NCBI GenBank assembly: GCA_021307315.1
Contig: JAJSPD010000012.1
Span: forward strand, 744,001-808,000
From: Bisporella sp. PMI_857
Lineage: Eukaryota; Ascomycota; Leotiomycetes; Helotiales; Helotiaceae
DNA: 64,000 nucleotides
Direction of reading: 5' to 3'
The notes under the pieces are model-generated. The model did not search any database, was not told where the DNA came from, and saw only the letters and a program-made list of their open reading frames with translations. The position numbers and the translations under genes are program-made. Positions 1-10,784 of this stretch are shown piece after piece (position 1 is the first letter of the stretch; each line of letters starts with the position of its first letter).

Positions 1-1624
1 CTGGAGGTTCGATGGCATATGCATGCAGTGATCGACAAATCTCTCCAACAACACGGTTGTTGGGCTTCGGGTCATGTGTAACTTTAAGTAACTAGATATC
101 ATAAGATACAAAAGAAACTACTAATAAAAATGGGTCAGTCGAAGTGACAACTTACCAATGATATTGAGGCATACGGTAATCATTCATCTGATGATACCCA
201 TCAAATAGCTGTTGAGGTGACTTCTTGTATATGTGGGTTGGTGACTCTTGGCGCTGACCAAGAGGGGTCAGCTTGTGTTCAAGGTGAACAACCACAACAA
301 CAAGCCAATACTAAGAGATGCTCCCAGCACACTCCCAGCATAATGCCTCTACAACATGTTTCTTGGCAGCATTCATCATACATGTCTACTTGTGCGCGCA
401 TTCATATAGTAGAGATTTAGTAGCAGGAGGAACAAGCACCACAGAAGTGTACACATGTTGTAAGTATACCTCATGAGAAGGAGATGCTTGTGCAACTACT
501 GATAGTTATCCAATGTCAGTTTCCAATTCAAGTAATTCTTGACCGTGCTCTCAGCGCCTCCAACTAGAGGGAAACATACGTGGATGAGGACCTTTGGTAT
601 CGTACACAATAAGTCGGGAATGGACGCGAATGCTTGGGAATCAAGTCTGAATCAAGCCACGAAGCTTCCCGATCGAAACTTGCCGAATATGCCGTCTGAC
701 ACCTTTTGTCGGCGAAGAGGCGCCATCAATTAGAGATGAGCAGCAGGTCTAGAGCTAAGCTCATCGCATAGCTTCCTAACTTAGTGCCCCAAGAAGTCTA
801 TTTAGACCTGCTGCCAGAGCTCCGAAGATGTCGCTGATTTGCTGCATAAGATAGACGGGCCGCTCATCCTGCTCTCAAGCGGAGCTCGGCATGAATGTTT
901 GCCTTCATTTCGCCCATTGTTTTCAATTGCTCGAAATATCTCGCAGTTGCAGTTTCCGTTCCTTTTTAGTTTTATCTGAGAGAGCTCATTTTCAGATCAC
1001 TTTGAGAATTTTGGTATTCTTTTTGCTATGTACACTATCTCAAGGCGACCATGAAAATGGGAAGCTGTTTCGATTTATTCAGAGACCTCCTTTATATACA
1101 ACATGGGACAGGCGGAGGATATGCTTCCGCATCAGGCTGCCAAGATATGTTTATTACTTCTCAGCCTTAAGCTTCATCGAAAAGGCGCCACATCTTGCGG
1201 CTCTGAAGCAAGCAATATGCAGGCAGGCATGTGGTTAATTGCTATTTTGACATAGTTTCGATTGGCGCAACCAACCGTTGATGTAAGTGCTAAGGTATCC
1301 TTACATCGCCGCGATTATTGGTGGACATGAAAAAAACCTTACCGAGACAACATTAACGGCTGTTTACATCTCGAGGAAACTCTAACCAATGATGACCTTG
1401 TTTCTATGGTTAACTCGTCAATGCCGAGACTGTTAAATGAAATATTCATCTACTAAATACTGTCAGATGGTCGCATATGCTTTTAATCACCTGCGATGTG
1501 ACTTCCCCCAGATTGTAAGTTATAGATGGCGTTGCTGGACATAACTCGACCAGTGTACATAATAAATTGATTGACCTGCTATAGATGCAAAATATCTTCA
1601 TTAACTTTGATCCTATCATCCGCA
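1..1624. other. Intergenic region left of the LPMO gene
   Basis: No supportable gene. Short open frames (for example 217-420 and 891-1238) have no recognisable protein similarity and no convincing splice context. The only structure I see is a nested inverted repeat at about 735-814, listed separately. The last few hundred bases should hold the promoter of the LPMO gene. Confidence 0.6.
735..814. repeat. Nested inverted repeat / hairpin
   Basis: A 12-bp perfect inverted repeat has arms GCAGCAGGTCTA (740-751) and TAGACCTGCTGC (803-814). Inside and overlapping it are GATGAG...CTCATC (735-765) and the small hairpin GAGCTAAGCTC. It could be the tip of a decayed miniature transposon or a transcribed hairpin. 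No flanking target duplication was identified. Confidence 0.5.
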
Positions 1625-2821
1625 ATGGTGGCTGTAAATATCTCTCTCATATCTGCACTCGGCTTCGCTAGTCTAGTATCTGCCCATGGATACCTAGCGA
1701 GTATTCTGGTCAACGGTGTCTCGTACCCAGTATGTAATAAACTTCAATGTCAAAGTCGATACGGCCAAGTATTGACAACTCACAGGGATGGGCACCGTTC
1801 TCCGACCCCTATGTCACTCCAGAGCCTGTCAGGTACGACCGAAAGATCGCAGACAATGGTCCGGTCACGGACTTCACATCTAAGAACATAACGTAAGAAT
1901 GGAGCTTCTTCATTCAAATACACTACATTTAGGATTTACTGCACAAGAGGCTGAATTTTATAGATGCAACAATGGAGGTAATATTCCTGCAAAAGGAATA
2001 ATTCCTATCAAGGCCGGTGACAAAGTGTAATTGCCCCTTCTCAGATGATGCAGAGTCATCAGAGACGAAATGCTGACTTACAATGTATAGAAAATTTGTC
2101 TGGGATCAGTGGGGATCATCACATAGCGGTCCAGTCATGACGTTTGTGCTCCTATTCTTATCATATCTATGAATGCCCCATAACAAAAAATATCAGCTAT
2201 CTTGCTAAATGCACACCGAATTGCGCATCTTTCAAAGGAGATTCCGGAAACGTCTGGGTGAAGATCGATCAAATGGCCTATGATACAACAAAGACGCCAC
2301 CTTGGGGGTCTGACTATCTCGCCAAAATCGGAGCTACATGGACGGTCACAATTCCTCCTACAAGTAAGCGACTTCGCTGCAGACCCATAACTACTATTAG
2401 TTGCATTCAGCAAATACTAATAGGCTTATTCAGTCGCGCCTGGAGAATATTTAATTAGGCATGAGATTCTAGGATTGCATGTTGCAGGCACAAGATTTGG
2501 CGCCCAGTTCTATCCGTAAGTCAGGCCTCAGCTAAAGAGGTCACGGTCAACGTAGGGCTCTGAAGACTAACTCGAGCCAGATCTTGCACACAGCTCAGCA
2601 TCTCTGGTACTGGAACTGCCAACCCAACAGGGATCGCTCTGCCGGGAGCCTATAATCCAGATGACACAAACGGGGTATGTCTTTATCTTCTGCTCTATAT
2701 ATGCGTGAAGCCTAACTTCAACTAGGTCTTGGTAGAGCTTTGGAGAGTCAACGCGGGTCAGGTCACTTACGTGGCACCAGGTGGAGCTGTCTGGTCTGGA
2801 GCTGTCCCTGGCGTCAACTGA
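1625..2821 (+). CDS. AA9 family lytic polysaccharide monooxygenase (secreted)
   Basis: Secreted copper enzyme of the AA9 (former GH61) family, which oxidatively cleaves cellulose or related beta-glucans outside the cell. The model has eight exons: 1625-1729, 1786-1892, 1964-2026, 2091-2141, 2197-2363, 2434-2515, 2581-2674 and 2726-2821, giving 254 residues. The ATG at 1625 starts a signal peptide of about 20 residues ending in SLVSA. The mature protein begins HGY, which supplies the N-terminal copper-binding histidine. The second copper histidine is H103 in [14 protein letters not shown], and the axial tyrosine is Y191 in GAQFYPSC. There is no C-terminal cellulose-binding module; the chain ends after the catalytic domain ([17 protein letters not shown] tail). 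The intron number is high for the window. All splice sites are GT...AG and keep frame. The family call is firm; substrate and regioselectivity cannot be read from sequence. Confidence 0.95.
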
Positions 2822-3385
2822 CGAGTGCCATTTAAGAGATGGGAATAGTAGTAAGTTGGGATGCTGGTTTCGTTCATTAATGTTTCTCAAATTTTTACTC
2901 CTCCAATTACTGTCTCTCGGCTTCCGGCATGTATATCGAAAATTCATCTGAAATTGATCCATTGCACAGCTAGCTACAACTCATTTTGATTTGCGAGCAG
3001 ATTAGCAAGTGAAAGTCATCGTCTTGCATGACCCGTAGAAAGCTTATCCGTTTCCAACTTTCCTTCGGCTTTAACATTAAAATGTGAAGCTGTTCACGTT
3101 AGCTCCTGCAATGCTGTTAGTTTCCGGTGCAAATGATTCAGGGGAAAAGCATATCCGACCCCACACGTACCCGCGATGCTCAAGTTCATTATGAGAGCGC
3201 CATGCTAGAAAATTGCTTTACTATTTTTCCACAAGTTGAGACATATCCTTTAAACAAGCTATTCCTGTTCTATAAGTTGATCTCCAAGCTGCGCACAAAG
3301 GTCAGGGTACAGACCGAAAATGGCCGCCTCCACAGCCGTGTGTTGACCCCCCCCCCCCCTTCCATCTCCAGAACAGAAAAGCCAA
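2822..3385. other. Intergenic, LPMO to VOC gene
   Basis: No gene seen. It presumably holds the LPMO 3' UTR and the promoter of the downstream VOC gene. A run of 13 C residues (3347-3359) sits 26 bases before the VOC start codon. Confidence 0.6.
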
Positions 3386-4002
3386 ATGTCCATACAGCCT
3401 CACAAAAAGCAAAATTCCGTGTTCAACCACGTTGCCATTTCGGTGCCCAGCGTAGAGGAAGCAGCGGACTGGTATGTGGTTTTCTCGTTCCTCCGAACCA
3501 GGACCAAAACTCAACGCCTCACCCAGGTACCAGGAGGTCTTTGGCTTCCGCCGCATACGAAGCGACCGGTTCACCGACCGCGCCGTCTCGCCGGATGGAC
3601 CGATCTTCAGGATCTACCCCCCGTCGCTGAACAAGGTAAACGGCGCGTGGATGAGCTGCGGGAACGGCGTCGGGTTTGAGATCTTTGAGTTTCGGGACCC
3701 GAAGCACGAGAAGGCGAGGGATTTCGAGACGCAGTATTACCATGGAGGCTTCTTCCATATCGCTGTTACTGTTTCCGATCCCGGTGAGCTTTGTTCTTTG
3801 AGGTCAGGGGAGGGGAAATTCTGCTAATGGGTTGCCGACGGTAGATGCGACTGTGAAATTGGCAAGCGAGCTCGGGGGAAAGCAGATTGGAGAGACATGC
3901 GACATATATGGGGAGAAGGCGCTTTATCTGCAGGATCCGTGGGGCAATATTATTGAGTGTCTTAGTTGTAGCTTCGAGCAGTTGATGGGAAACAGAGGGT
4001 AA
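3386..4002 (+). CDS. VOC-superfamily protein (glyoxalase/dioxygenase fold)
   Basis: Small metalloenzyme-type protein of the vicinal oxygen chelate superfamily (glyoxalase I, bleomycin resistance, extradiol dioxygenase fold). Exons 3386-3471, 3527-3783 and 3845-4002 encode 166 residues. The two beta-alpha-beta-beta-beta modules are visible: FNHVAISVPSVEEAADWY begins the first, and FHIAVTVSDP begins the second. Candidate metal ligands are His in FNHV, Glu in FEIFEF, His in FFHIAV and Glu in NIIECLS. The motif YLQDPWGNIIEC is typical of this fungal group. The true substrate is unknown; the family covers lyases, isomerases and dioxygenases. A decayed alcohol dehydrogenase lies tail-to-tail downstream, and a possible VOC relic lies beyond it, so the gene may be the survivor of a small metabolic cluster. 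Confidence 0.9.
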
Positions 4003-4193
4003 GAAAGGTGCTCATAATATCAGGTCGTATCTGAAGAACTTGGTGCTTCTTTGTGAGACTTCACAAACAGAAATACTGCTGTCCAGAAGTACCCTGATGC
4101 AATAGCGGGGATTTAAGAACATCATTATCCTCATACAAACCACGTGAAAGGGCGTAAGGAGGTGATTGTATGAATCACGTGTTGCATTTATTT

Positions 4194-5250
4194 TCATGAA
4201 AAGGTAACAACCACCTTTTTGGTACTCTTCCTTTGCTTCATCGCTTCTGTTACCCGCGGCACAAAGTCTAGTGATGGATGTGCTTCGACCTCCGGCTGAG
4301 TGTTATGTTCGACAATAAACCAATAGCTTCGGAGATCCTCTGCGGAATTCCGGTCGAATCTCCTCGAACCTTAGACGTCCCTCTCGCGATATCCAACGCA
4401 TCAAAAGTAACACCCTTCTCCGGTAGCCCCACACACATTAACACACCTCCAAGTCGATTCGTTGTAAGCTTCCGCACCTCCGAGACGTATTTTTTATTCG
4501 TCCGCGAATTAAAGACGTAATCTATTCCTTGAGCTTGCAGATGGCTAGAACATCGTCGCTGATGTCTACACCTATTACCTGATATCCCATGGCTTTGATA
4601 TACTAGGTCGCGAGCTGGCCTAAACCTCCACAACCAATTATCACGAGACATTGTGCAGGCTGTAGCTCACATGATACCACACAATGATATGCCCCTTTTT
4701 CGTCAATTTTCCATCTCCTTCATTAAGACGACACTCACAGGTAATACCAGCGCAAAATATTGGTGCCGCAGTCCTCACGCCCACAGCCTCCTGCAGCGTA
4801 ATCGCGCTATGATAATCCACCAATGCATACTCAGTGAAGAACCCATTGAACGTGAATCCCTGAGTCCAGCTCTCCTTCCGTAAACAATGGTTGTTATGAA
4901 CCATGCAGCCTTCACACTCAAACAGCACCTGATGGTGTATAGAAAGCCGACTGCATCACCGAATTTGTGGCCATTTCCTTCGGTAGATGGATGGAGTTTG
5001 AAGACGTAGCCTGCGCCGGCGCCTTCGTGCCCAAGAATTCCGCCTGCTCCTGCGAAGATTTCACCCGTGGACATGGGGTCGTTGTGGCAGAGCAACACAG
5101 GGGTAATTTTGACGCGGAACTCATTTCCTCGTGGTTCGGGGATGGGGACTTGGTTTATAGCCACTTTGAGATCGATCTCGGGAATATCAGCTTGATGCAG
5201 TCGCGCATTTGAGGAAATTTGCTGACCGCCCGCATTGTACTGCTTTCATT
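4194..5250 (-). pseudogene. Decayed zinc-dependent alcohol dehydrogenase (MDR family)
   Basis: Minus-strand remnant of a class related to fungal alcohol dehydrogenase 1. Recognisable blocks in order are PIPEPRGNEFRVKI; LLCHNDPMSTGE (catalytic zinc region, usually GVCHSD); GILGHEGAG; a stretch ending CEGCMV...C; DGFF-like NGFFTEYALVDYHSAI; APIFCAGIT; the Rossmann motif IIGCGGLGQLAT; DYVFNSRTNKKYV; VGLPEKGVTFDALDIARG; RGDSTGIPQRI; and a tail ending KKVVVTFS. It is broken in several ways. A TAG interrupts the frame right after GLGQLAT (4605-4603). Frameshifts occur near the N-terminus (about 5195), near 4545 and near 4312. The putative intron before the Rossmann block does not restore frame. The 3' end is the TGA at 4196-4194; the 5' end is approximate. 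Expression of a working enzyme is unlikely. Confidence 0.85.
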
Positions 5251-6375
5251 GTTCTCAGCATCTCCAAATCGTTCTTTAGAAATCAGGTTTTGCTTACGGT
5301 GAATTCTTGATACGCAATGACTGCCTGCGTTTGTCCTCACCTATATAACTTCGCCATGGAACTCCGCCGGCGCAAGCTCCTCATAACACCGATGGATTTT
5401 GATACCCTGCGATTTATGTAGCTAAACTAAACACAGTTTAGATGTGTCTGAGGCTAACTGGAACCTGTATGCAAGTCAACATTTGAGTTTGTGGGGTAAC
5501 CCCGCGATGCCCCTCCTCCAGCTTGGGGAAGTTATTTTCCGTCTGCCAAGAATATATTTTCCGAAAACGATTTTAGGCACGATGTTTTATCGCCGAAAGA
5601 GCTCAGAGATCTCTGCTTCGAGATCGATGAACACAATATATTCAAGTTCAAGGTTCTGCCAAGGTACGAGTGCTGGAACGGAAGCGTCTACTTCGTAGGT
5701 AGGTAAAGGACCACCAGAAGCCCACTCCATGCGAAAACCCCTGGATTTAGCGAGGCCGTTCATCTAATCCTGCCTATCCGTCATCAACTTTCTGCAAGCC
5801 TCAACCACGCATTTTAATCGTATTCCCCTAAAGATCAGAATAACACAGCGTTGCGCTCTCTGTCTATCTCCCAACGCACCAACGTCCTTTCACGTCGCCT
5901 CGGGATCAGTATCAGTGACGGCAATGTGAAACATTTCGCGCCGCGTGTGATCGAAGCAGGCTAGAGCATTCATGGGCGGATCAATCAACTGGGAGAGCTC
6001 GAAGCCTCTGCTATTACTCGTAGTGAGAAACGGCGCTCTCTCCACGACCGCACGCTCCAGATTTCTAAAGCTGTTGGTTGATTAGCGATGCATGGTGAGA
6101 AAGGAAACCTAGCGAATTGGCCATTACGATACGGTGTCTTCCGTTCCCCGAAGTTGGGATATCCAAAGTTTCATGGATTCTCTAGAACAAAGTCATTGCA
6201 AAAGTGATGATTAATATGGGGGGGAATCATTTTATTGCTATCTAGGTGCTTGAGCATCATAAAAACAGAGACGCTTTTGTGGTCATTAAACTCCTCGACT
6301 GAAACTATCTTTAATAACCTACAGCTTCTGTGCTTGCTCGGATACCGCTTCAGATGTTTCCTCATTCGCATATGC
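5251..6375. other. Intergenic between ADH relic and CSE1
   Basis: Apart from the VOC-like relic described above, no gene is supportable. A short minus frame just beyond the CSE1 stop (6171-6375) reads as 3' UTR sequence rather than as a protein. Confidence 0.55.
5760..6080 (-). pseudogene. Possible second VOC-fold gene relic
   Basis: On the minus strand a conceptual reading gives RGFELSQLIDPP followed by EMFHIAVTDTDPEAT and then a TGA (5892-5890). This resembles GFEIFEFRDP...GGFFHIAVTVSDPDAT in the intact VOC gene at 3386-4002. The reading continues past the stop for some residues (KDVGALGDR...) but the similarity fades. There is no start codon, no N-terminal module and no C-terminal YLQDPWGN block. 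It is most likely a degraded paralog. The match is short, so confidence is moderate. Confidence 0.45.
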
Positions 6376-9300
6376 TTATGACATATACGACAGCAGAATG
6401 GACTTTGCTCCTGGCGATAAGCGTGCATCCACGAACTGTCCAATCTTGCCACCCTGGCGTTCGTCCGCAGCTTTTAGATACGAACCTACCCATGACTTGA
6501 CATCCGTTACCTGTGGCCAGTCGTCTCTAGGAGCCTTCTTTGAGGTATTCAACTGTGTGAATCCAACTCCAAAGCTCAAATCATCAACATCAGCCTCCGC
6601 TATGACATCATCGGCGACAACTGGCATTGGAGGATTCTCCAAAAGCTTCAGCAGGTTCTCGCACGTGAATGTCCACCCCTTCTGGTACTTCACAGCGAAT
6701 GCTTGAGAATCTGTCAGTGTCTTTGTGAGCGACACCACCGCAAGTTTACGTTCTAGAGGCCGTGCGAGTTGTTGTGTGGTTGGGAGGATGATAGTAAGGT
6801 AAATGGGGGTGAAAACTCCGTCTTGGATCTGGTTGGAAAATTGTATGAAGAAGTCAGCGCCTAAGCCTGATTGGTCGAGCGACGAAACTAGATGATAGAA
6901 CCGAACAAATCGTTGCTTGAATTTTTCAGTAGGGTTTGAGTTTAGGCGCGTGAAGAGAAGTGTGAGAATAGTTGGGAAGTAGTTTTTAACGACGGCACTA
7001 AACGTTATTAGATTCGACAAAACGTGAACAGGTTTGAAATCATGCACTTACACATCGCATGACGCAATGACGGCCTCGAGGATATCGAATGACTGAAGCT
7101 CAGTTTTCTTCGAGGCCATGAGATTCTGGAAGATCCCAAGGATTTGCTCAAGCTGGCTATTCGCTACAATATCTGCGGCGCTTCGTGGAATGATAGACGT
7201 CAAAAGCCTTGCAAGTGCAGGTACATTACCTCTCGACTCCCATAGTGCCGGCGTAAGAACGGGTATGATCAAAGCCTTGTAATAATCAGAAAGCGGCCCA
7301 TCTGGACGAGCTTCGAGTAGTGCCGCAAATAATTGAAATACGTAAGGCATGAACTCTGAATGGCAGTTAGCAATTTCTATGTGGCTGACACTATTACTGA
7401 AGCAACATACCCTGGACATCATTCTGTAGGATTCCTGCGAATGGTGAATATAGTTCTTGCTCGAGCTTCTCGGGTTGTAATGGAGCCGCATATCTAAGGA
7501 TATTTCAGCGATTGAAAGGGTAGCCTCTCAGATATCAACTAACCTGATAAGTGCGCCAATTGCCTCGAAATGGTAGTAATAAAACCGCGGGTTGCTTGGA
7601 TTTGCACCAATGATGTTGGTGATTTTGATTAGATGTTTGAGTGCAATATCTGTGAATGGGACAACGCCATCCTTGAGAACGATCAATATTCTCATGATGC
7701 AACGCATCAAAAACTCGTTTTCTTGAACCTTCTCTGGCGCTCCACCTTTCTCTACCAATTGGAAGAGGTACTCGAGGAGGTCCTTCGCCAATGGCGCAAC
7801 ATCTTCCTTCCCAAATATATGTTGGCTAGAATCATCTGTAAGGAATAATACCCTTTCAACCGCAATAGCAGCGTATGTATACACAACATAGTTCGAAGAT
7901 GCCAAATTCTTTACCAACGGTGGGAAAGCAGAACTCCATTGGGCTTTTGTCAATTGGCTTCGGAAAGTATAAAGATACTTGATAGCATCAACTTTCAGAA
8001 TTGGCTCGACACCAGTCTCAGTAATCAGGTCGTTTGCGATATTTTGTTGAAAGAAATCCACTACATTGACCTGAGGGTTTGTTGACTTCACTCCATGACT
8101 AGCAGTGACTGTACCCTTCGCAGCAATCGCTGCATACAAATACACAGCAGTGTCTTTTGATTTCCATTCATTGCTCGGATTTTTCGCAAAGTTGCCTAGA
8201 AACAGCGTTATGTATCGTCCAACCACAGATGTGACCAGACTCTCGAACTTTTCCAAAAGCTTTTGTAAGAAATCTGTTGCCGCCCTCCGTCTTGTCTCGG
8301 CATCTGAACCTTCTAGATCTCTACGAATATATTCGATTGGCTCATCTTCAAATTGCTCGATATCCGACTCTCGCAGGCTAACATTCGGCAGTATGACCTT
8401 TTCCACAACTTCACCCAGCACATTTTCATTGTTGAAGTTTTCTGCGTGCTTGGGAATGCTTGCTACTGCTGTGAGGAAGTGTAGTGCTTTACTCACAAGG
8501 ATATCATACTTCGTCTCAGGCCCAATAGTTGTTAATAGAGTCCAAGTGCTTGTGATGAATTGTTGACAGAGATCTCCAAAGGCATCCTCGTATTTCTGAA
8601 GGTAGAGGGTGATAACTTCACATATTCCAGACTTCAAATACTCCAGAGGCCCTGACTCGGAATCATCGTCTGTAGCAAGCAGTGGATTCTCATATGTGAG
8701 ATATTTATGTAGCAGTGATGTCACATCGCCCAGATTGTCTTCGAATATAGGAGGGAGATCTTGGCAGGAAAGATCGTAGAAGATCTTCACTAAAAGATTC
8801 ATTACCTCCACGTGCTGCTTCAGTACCTCCTTATTATTTTGGTTTATCTGAATCTGCTGGTCGGTACTCTGTAGGGCAGTATCAGTTAGCGGGGGTTGGC
8901 ATAATGTCCCATAGTTTAACATACGGCAAGCAGCTGTACAAATGGCTGGCCAAAATGTCCAAGAACATGATTGACTTCTGTGTATAGCTCATCGGAAGCG
9001 AAAAGTGGTCTCCAGCGCTTGAAGATAGAATGTGCGACCTCAAGTACTCCTGCGTTGGCCTTTGCATTATCAGGAGTCAACCGCGATACCAAGTCCTATG
9101 TAGAGTTAGTTCTATGCCTGGCATCTGACAATATCGAGGTCGCTTGTTATACTCACATCTACCAGTGTATCCCATCGTGTCCAGAAATCGGAGTCAGCAA
9201 TCAAGCTTATGGCTTCTCCTAGTTGCGTTTGTATGCTAGCTGGTACTGAAACCATAAGCCCGATGAGTTCTGTTTTGATAGCTACCACCTCGGACTCTGG

Positions 9301-9653
9301 TAACAGGTGTTTTCCCTCTTCATCCTAGCAATAAATATTCAGCATATATTTAGTTGGACAAGCCTAGGAGCTACCGACCACCCAGTTGAATTTTATGAAG
9401 TTCTTGAAGACCAAGGCTCCCGACAATCGAGTATTCGCAGGAGCAGTTTCGGACGCCACAATATTCAGCAATGTTAAAGAGTAACCTGGGTGCTTCTCCT
9501 GTTCTTTTAGGGCCGTCTCAGCTATATAGAATCAGTCCGAGCTATGATACACAAAACGCAGCTCTATTAAATTGATTTCGTACCTTGTTTATGCTGCCGA
9601 GGGTCCAAAGTGGCCTGCAGCAATTGAGCAATGGTATCCATGTTTGATGCCAT
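6376..9653 (-). CDS. CSE1: Exportin-2 / importin-alpha re-exporter
   Basis: Karyopherin that returns importin-alpha from nucleus to cytoplasm together with Ran-GTP. Eight exons on the minus strand are 9653-9584, 9521-9379, 9324-9157, 9095-8925, 8868-7544, 7493-7411, 7355-7052 and 6997-6376. They encode 961 residues, matching the usual length of about 960-970. The N-terminus MASNMDTIAQLLQATLDPRQHKQAE starts the importin-beta N-terminal (Ran-binding) repeat. The central Cse1 block includes the stretch with EPIEYIRRDLEGSDAETRRRAA. The CAS/CSE1 C-terminal block includes QEFMPYVFQLFAALLE and SRGNVPALARLL. All junctions are GT...AG and in phase. The gene is essential in yeast. It is head-to-head with the TSC2-type gene. 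Confidence 0.95.
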
Positions 9654-10784
9654 GGCAGCTGTGGGAAAATCAAGAGAACGGTGGCTGATATGAGATGAAG
9701 AAATGTGGATGGAGGGGAATGTCAACAATATCTAAATAATAACAAGGCTCACGATTGTGACAAGGCTTAAGGCCACTATGATACTCGGGGCCAGGCAGAA
9801 AAAAAATTAAGGTCCACTTTTGTTATAAGCAAGGCTGACAGAACAGAGAGAGAGAGAGGACCAGGACAGGACACAGGCCAGGGCACCAGGGCCATGGACT
9901 ATGGATCATGATATCGATGTATTGTATCTAGTGAGCCGAGCCGTGAAAGGGGGAAAAAAAAAGAAAGAAAAAAAATAGCCAAGGGGAAGAAATGGAAAAA
10001 GCCACCATAGGCCAGCGTAACAACCAAAGATGGTATAGGAGGAGGATAAAAGCAGATAAGGGTGTGTGTGTCCTGTATCAGAGCGTGGCGGCAGAATCTC
10101 TCGAAGTGGAGGGAGGCAGCTGACGGGTTACTGATTGAGACATCCGGGTACCAGCCCTCACTTCTTCCACCATTACATTACCTTGATCGAATGACCTGTC
10201 CATTTCTCACTTCTGTCCTTCTCTCTTCTCCCGTCTTTCGTAGAGGCTTGTTCTATGATCGCCCGTCATCATCACCATCACCATCACACCTTCATCCGCT
10301 GAATCTTCAATTCTGTATCATATTTATATGCCTTTTATCTCCCTCTTTAATCTGGTTGGTGTTCGATTTCTGGTAGCACCAAAAACGCCCTACCCATGAT
10401 AATAATGCGGGAAGCCTAACCCAAGTAGACTGTAGTTGCTCCATATTCCGACTCCATCAACATCCTCTATCTTATCTTTCCATAGCTGCAACGCCAACAT
10501 CCACCACTGGTCCATCTGCTATGCGCCTTGAACAAATCTCACCTTGGATAGGCCTTTCTCGAACCGGCATGAGCGACTGCCAGCTTGGGACTTGATGTAA
10601 GTCGACCTTCAAATATCTTTCCTTAAAACCAGAGAATATTTCCCCCCCCTCCCCCCTCCAAAAGCGATACCTGGTGGTTTCTCTCCATCTGCTGTTCGCT
10701 TGAGCTTCTCCCCTATGAAGCTCACTTGCGACTGCGTTACTGGCGAAGTCGCCGCAAGTCATTGCCTGCGATGATTGTGGAAGA
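9654..10784. promoter_or_regulatory. Divergent promoter region between CSE1 and TSC2
   Basis: This 1.1 kb stretch separates two start codons that point away from each other, so it must contain both promoters and both 5' UTRs. It has a GA tract near 9846-9857, an A-rich purine run near 9950-9975, an ATCACC-type repeat (about 10266-10290) and C-rich pyrimidine tracts near 10639-10660. No specific factor site can be assigned. Confidence 0.6.

Noticed and set aside
8105..8566. 153-codon plus-strand frame inside CSE1
   Set aside because: Antisense shadow of a well-supported exon.
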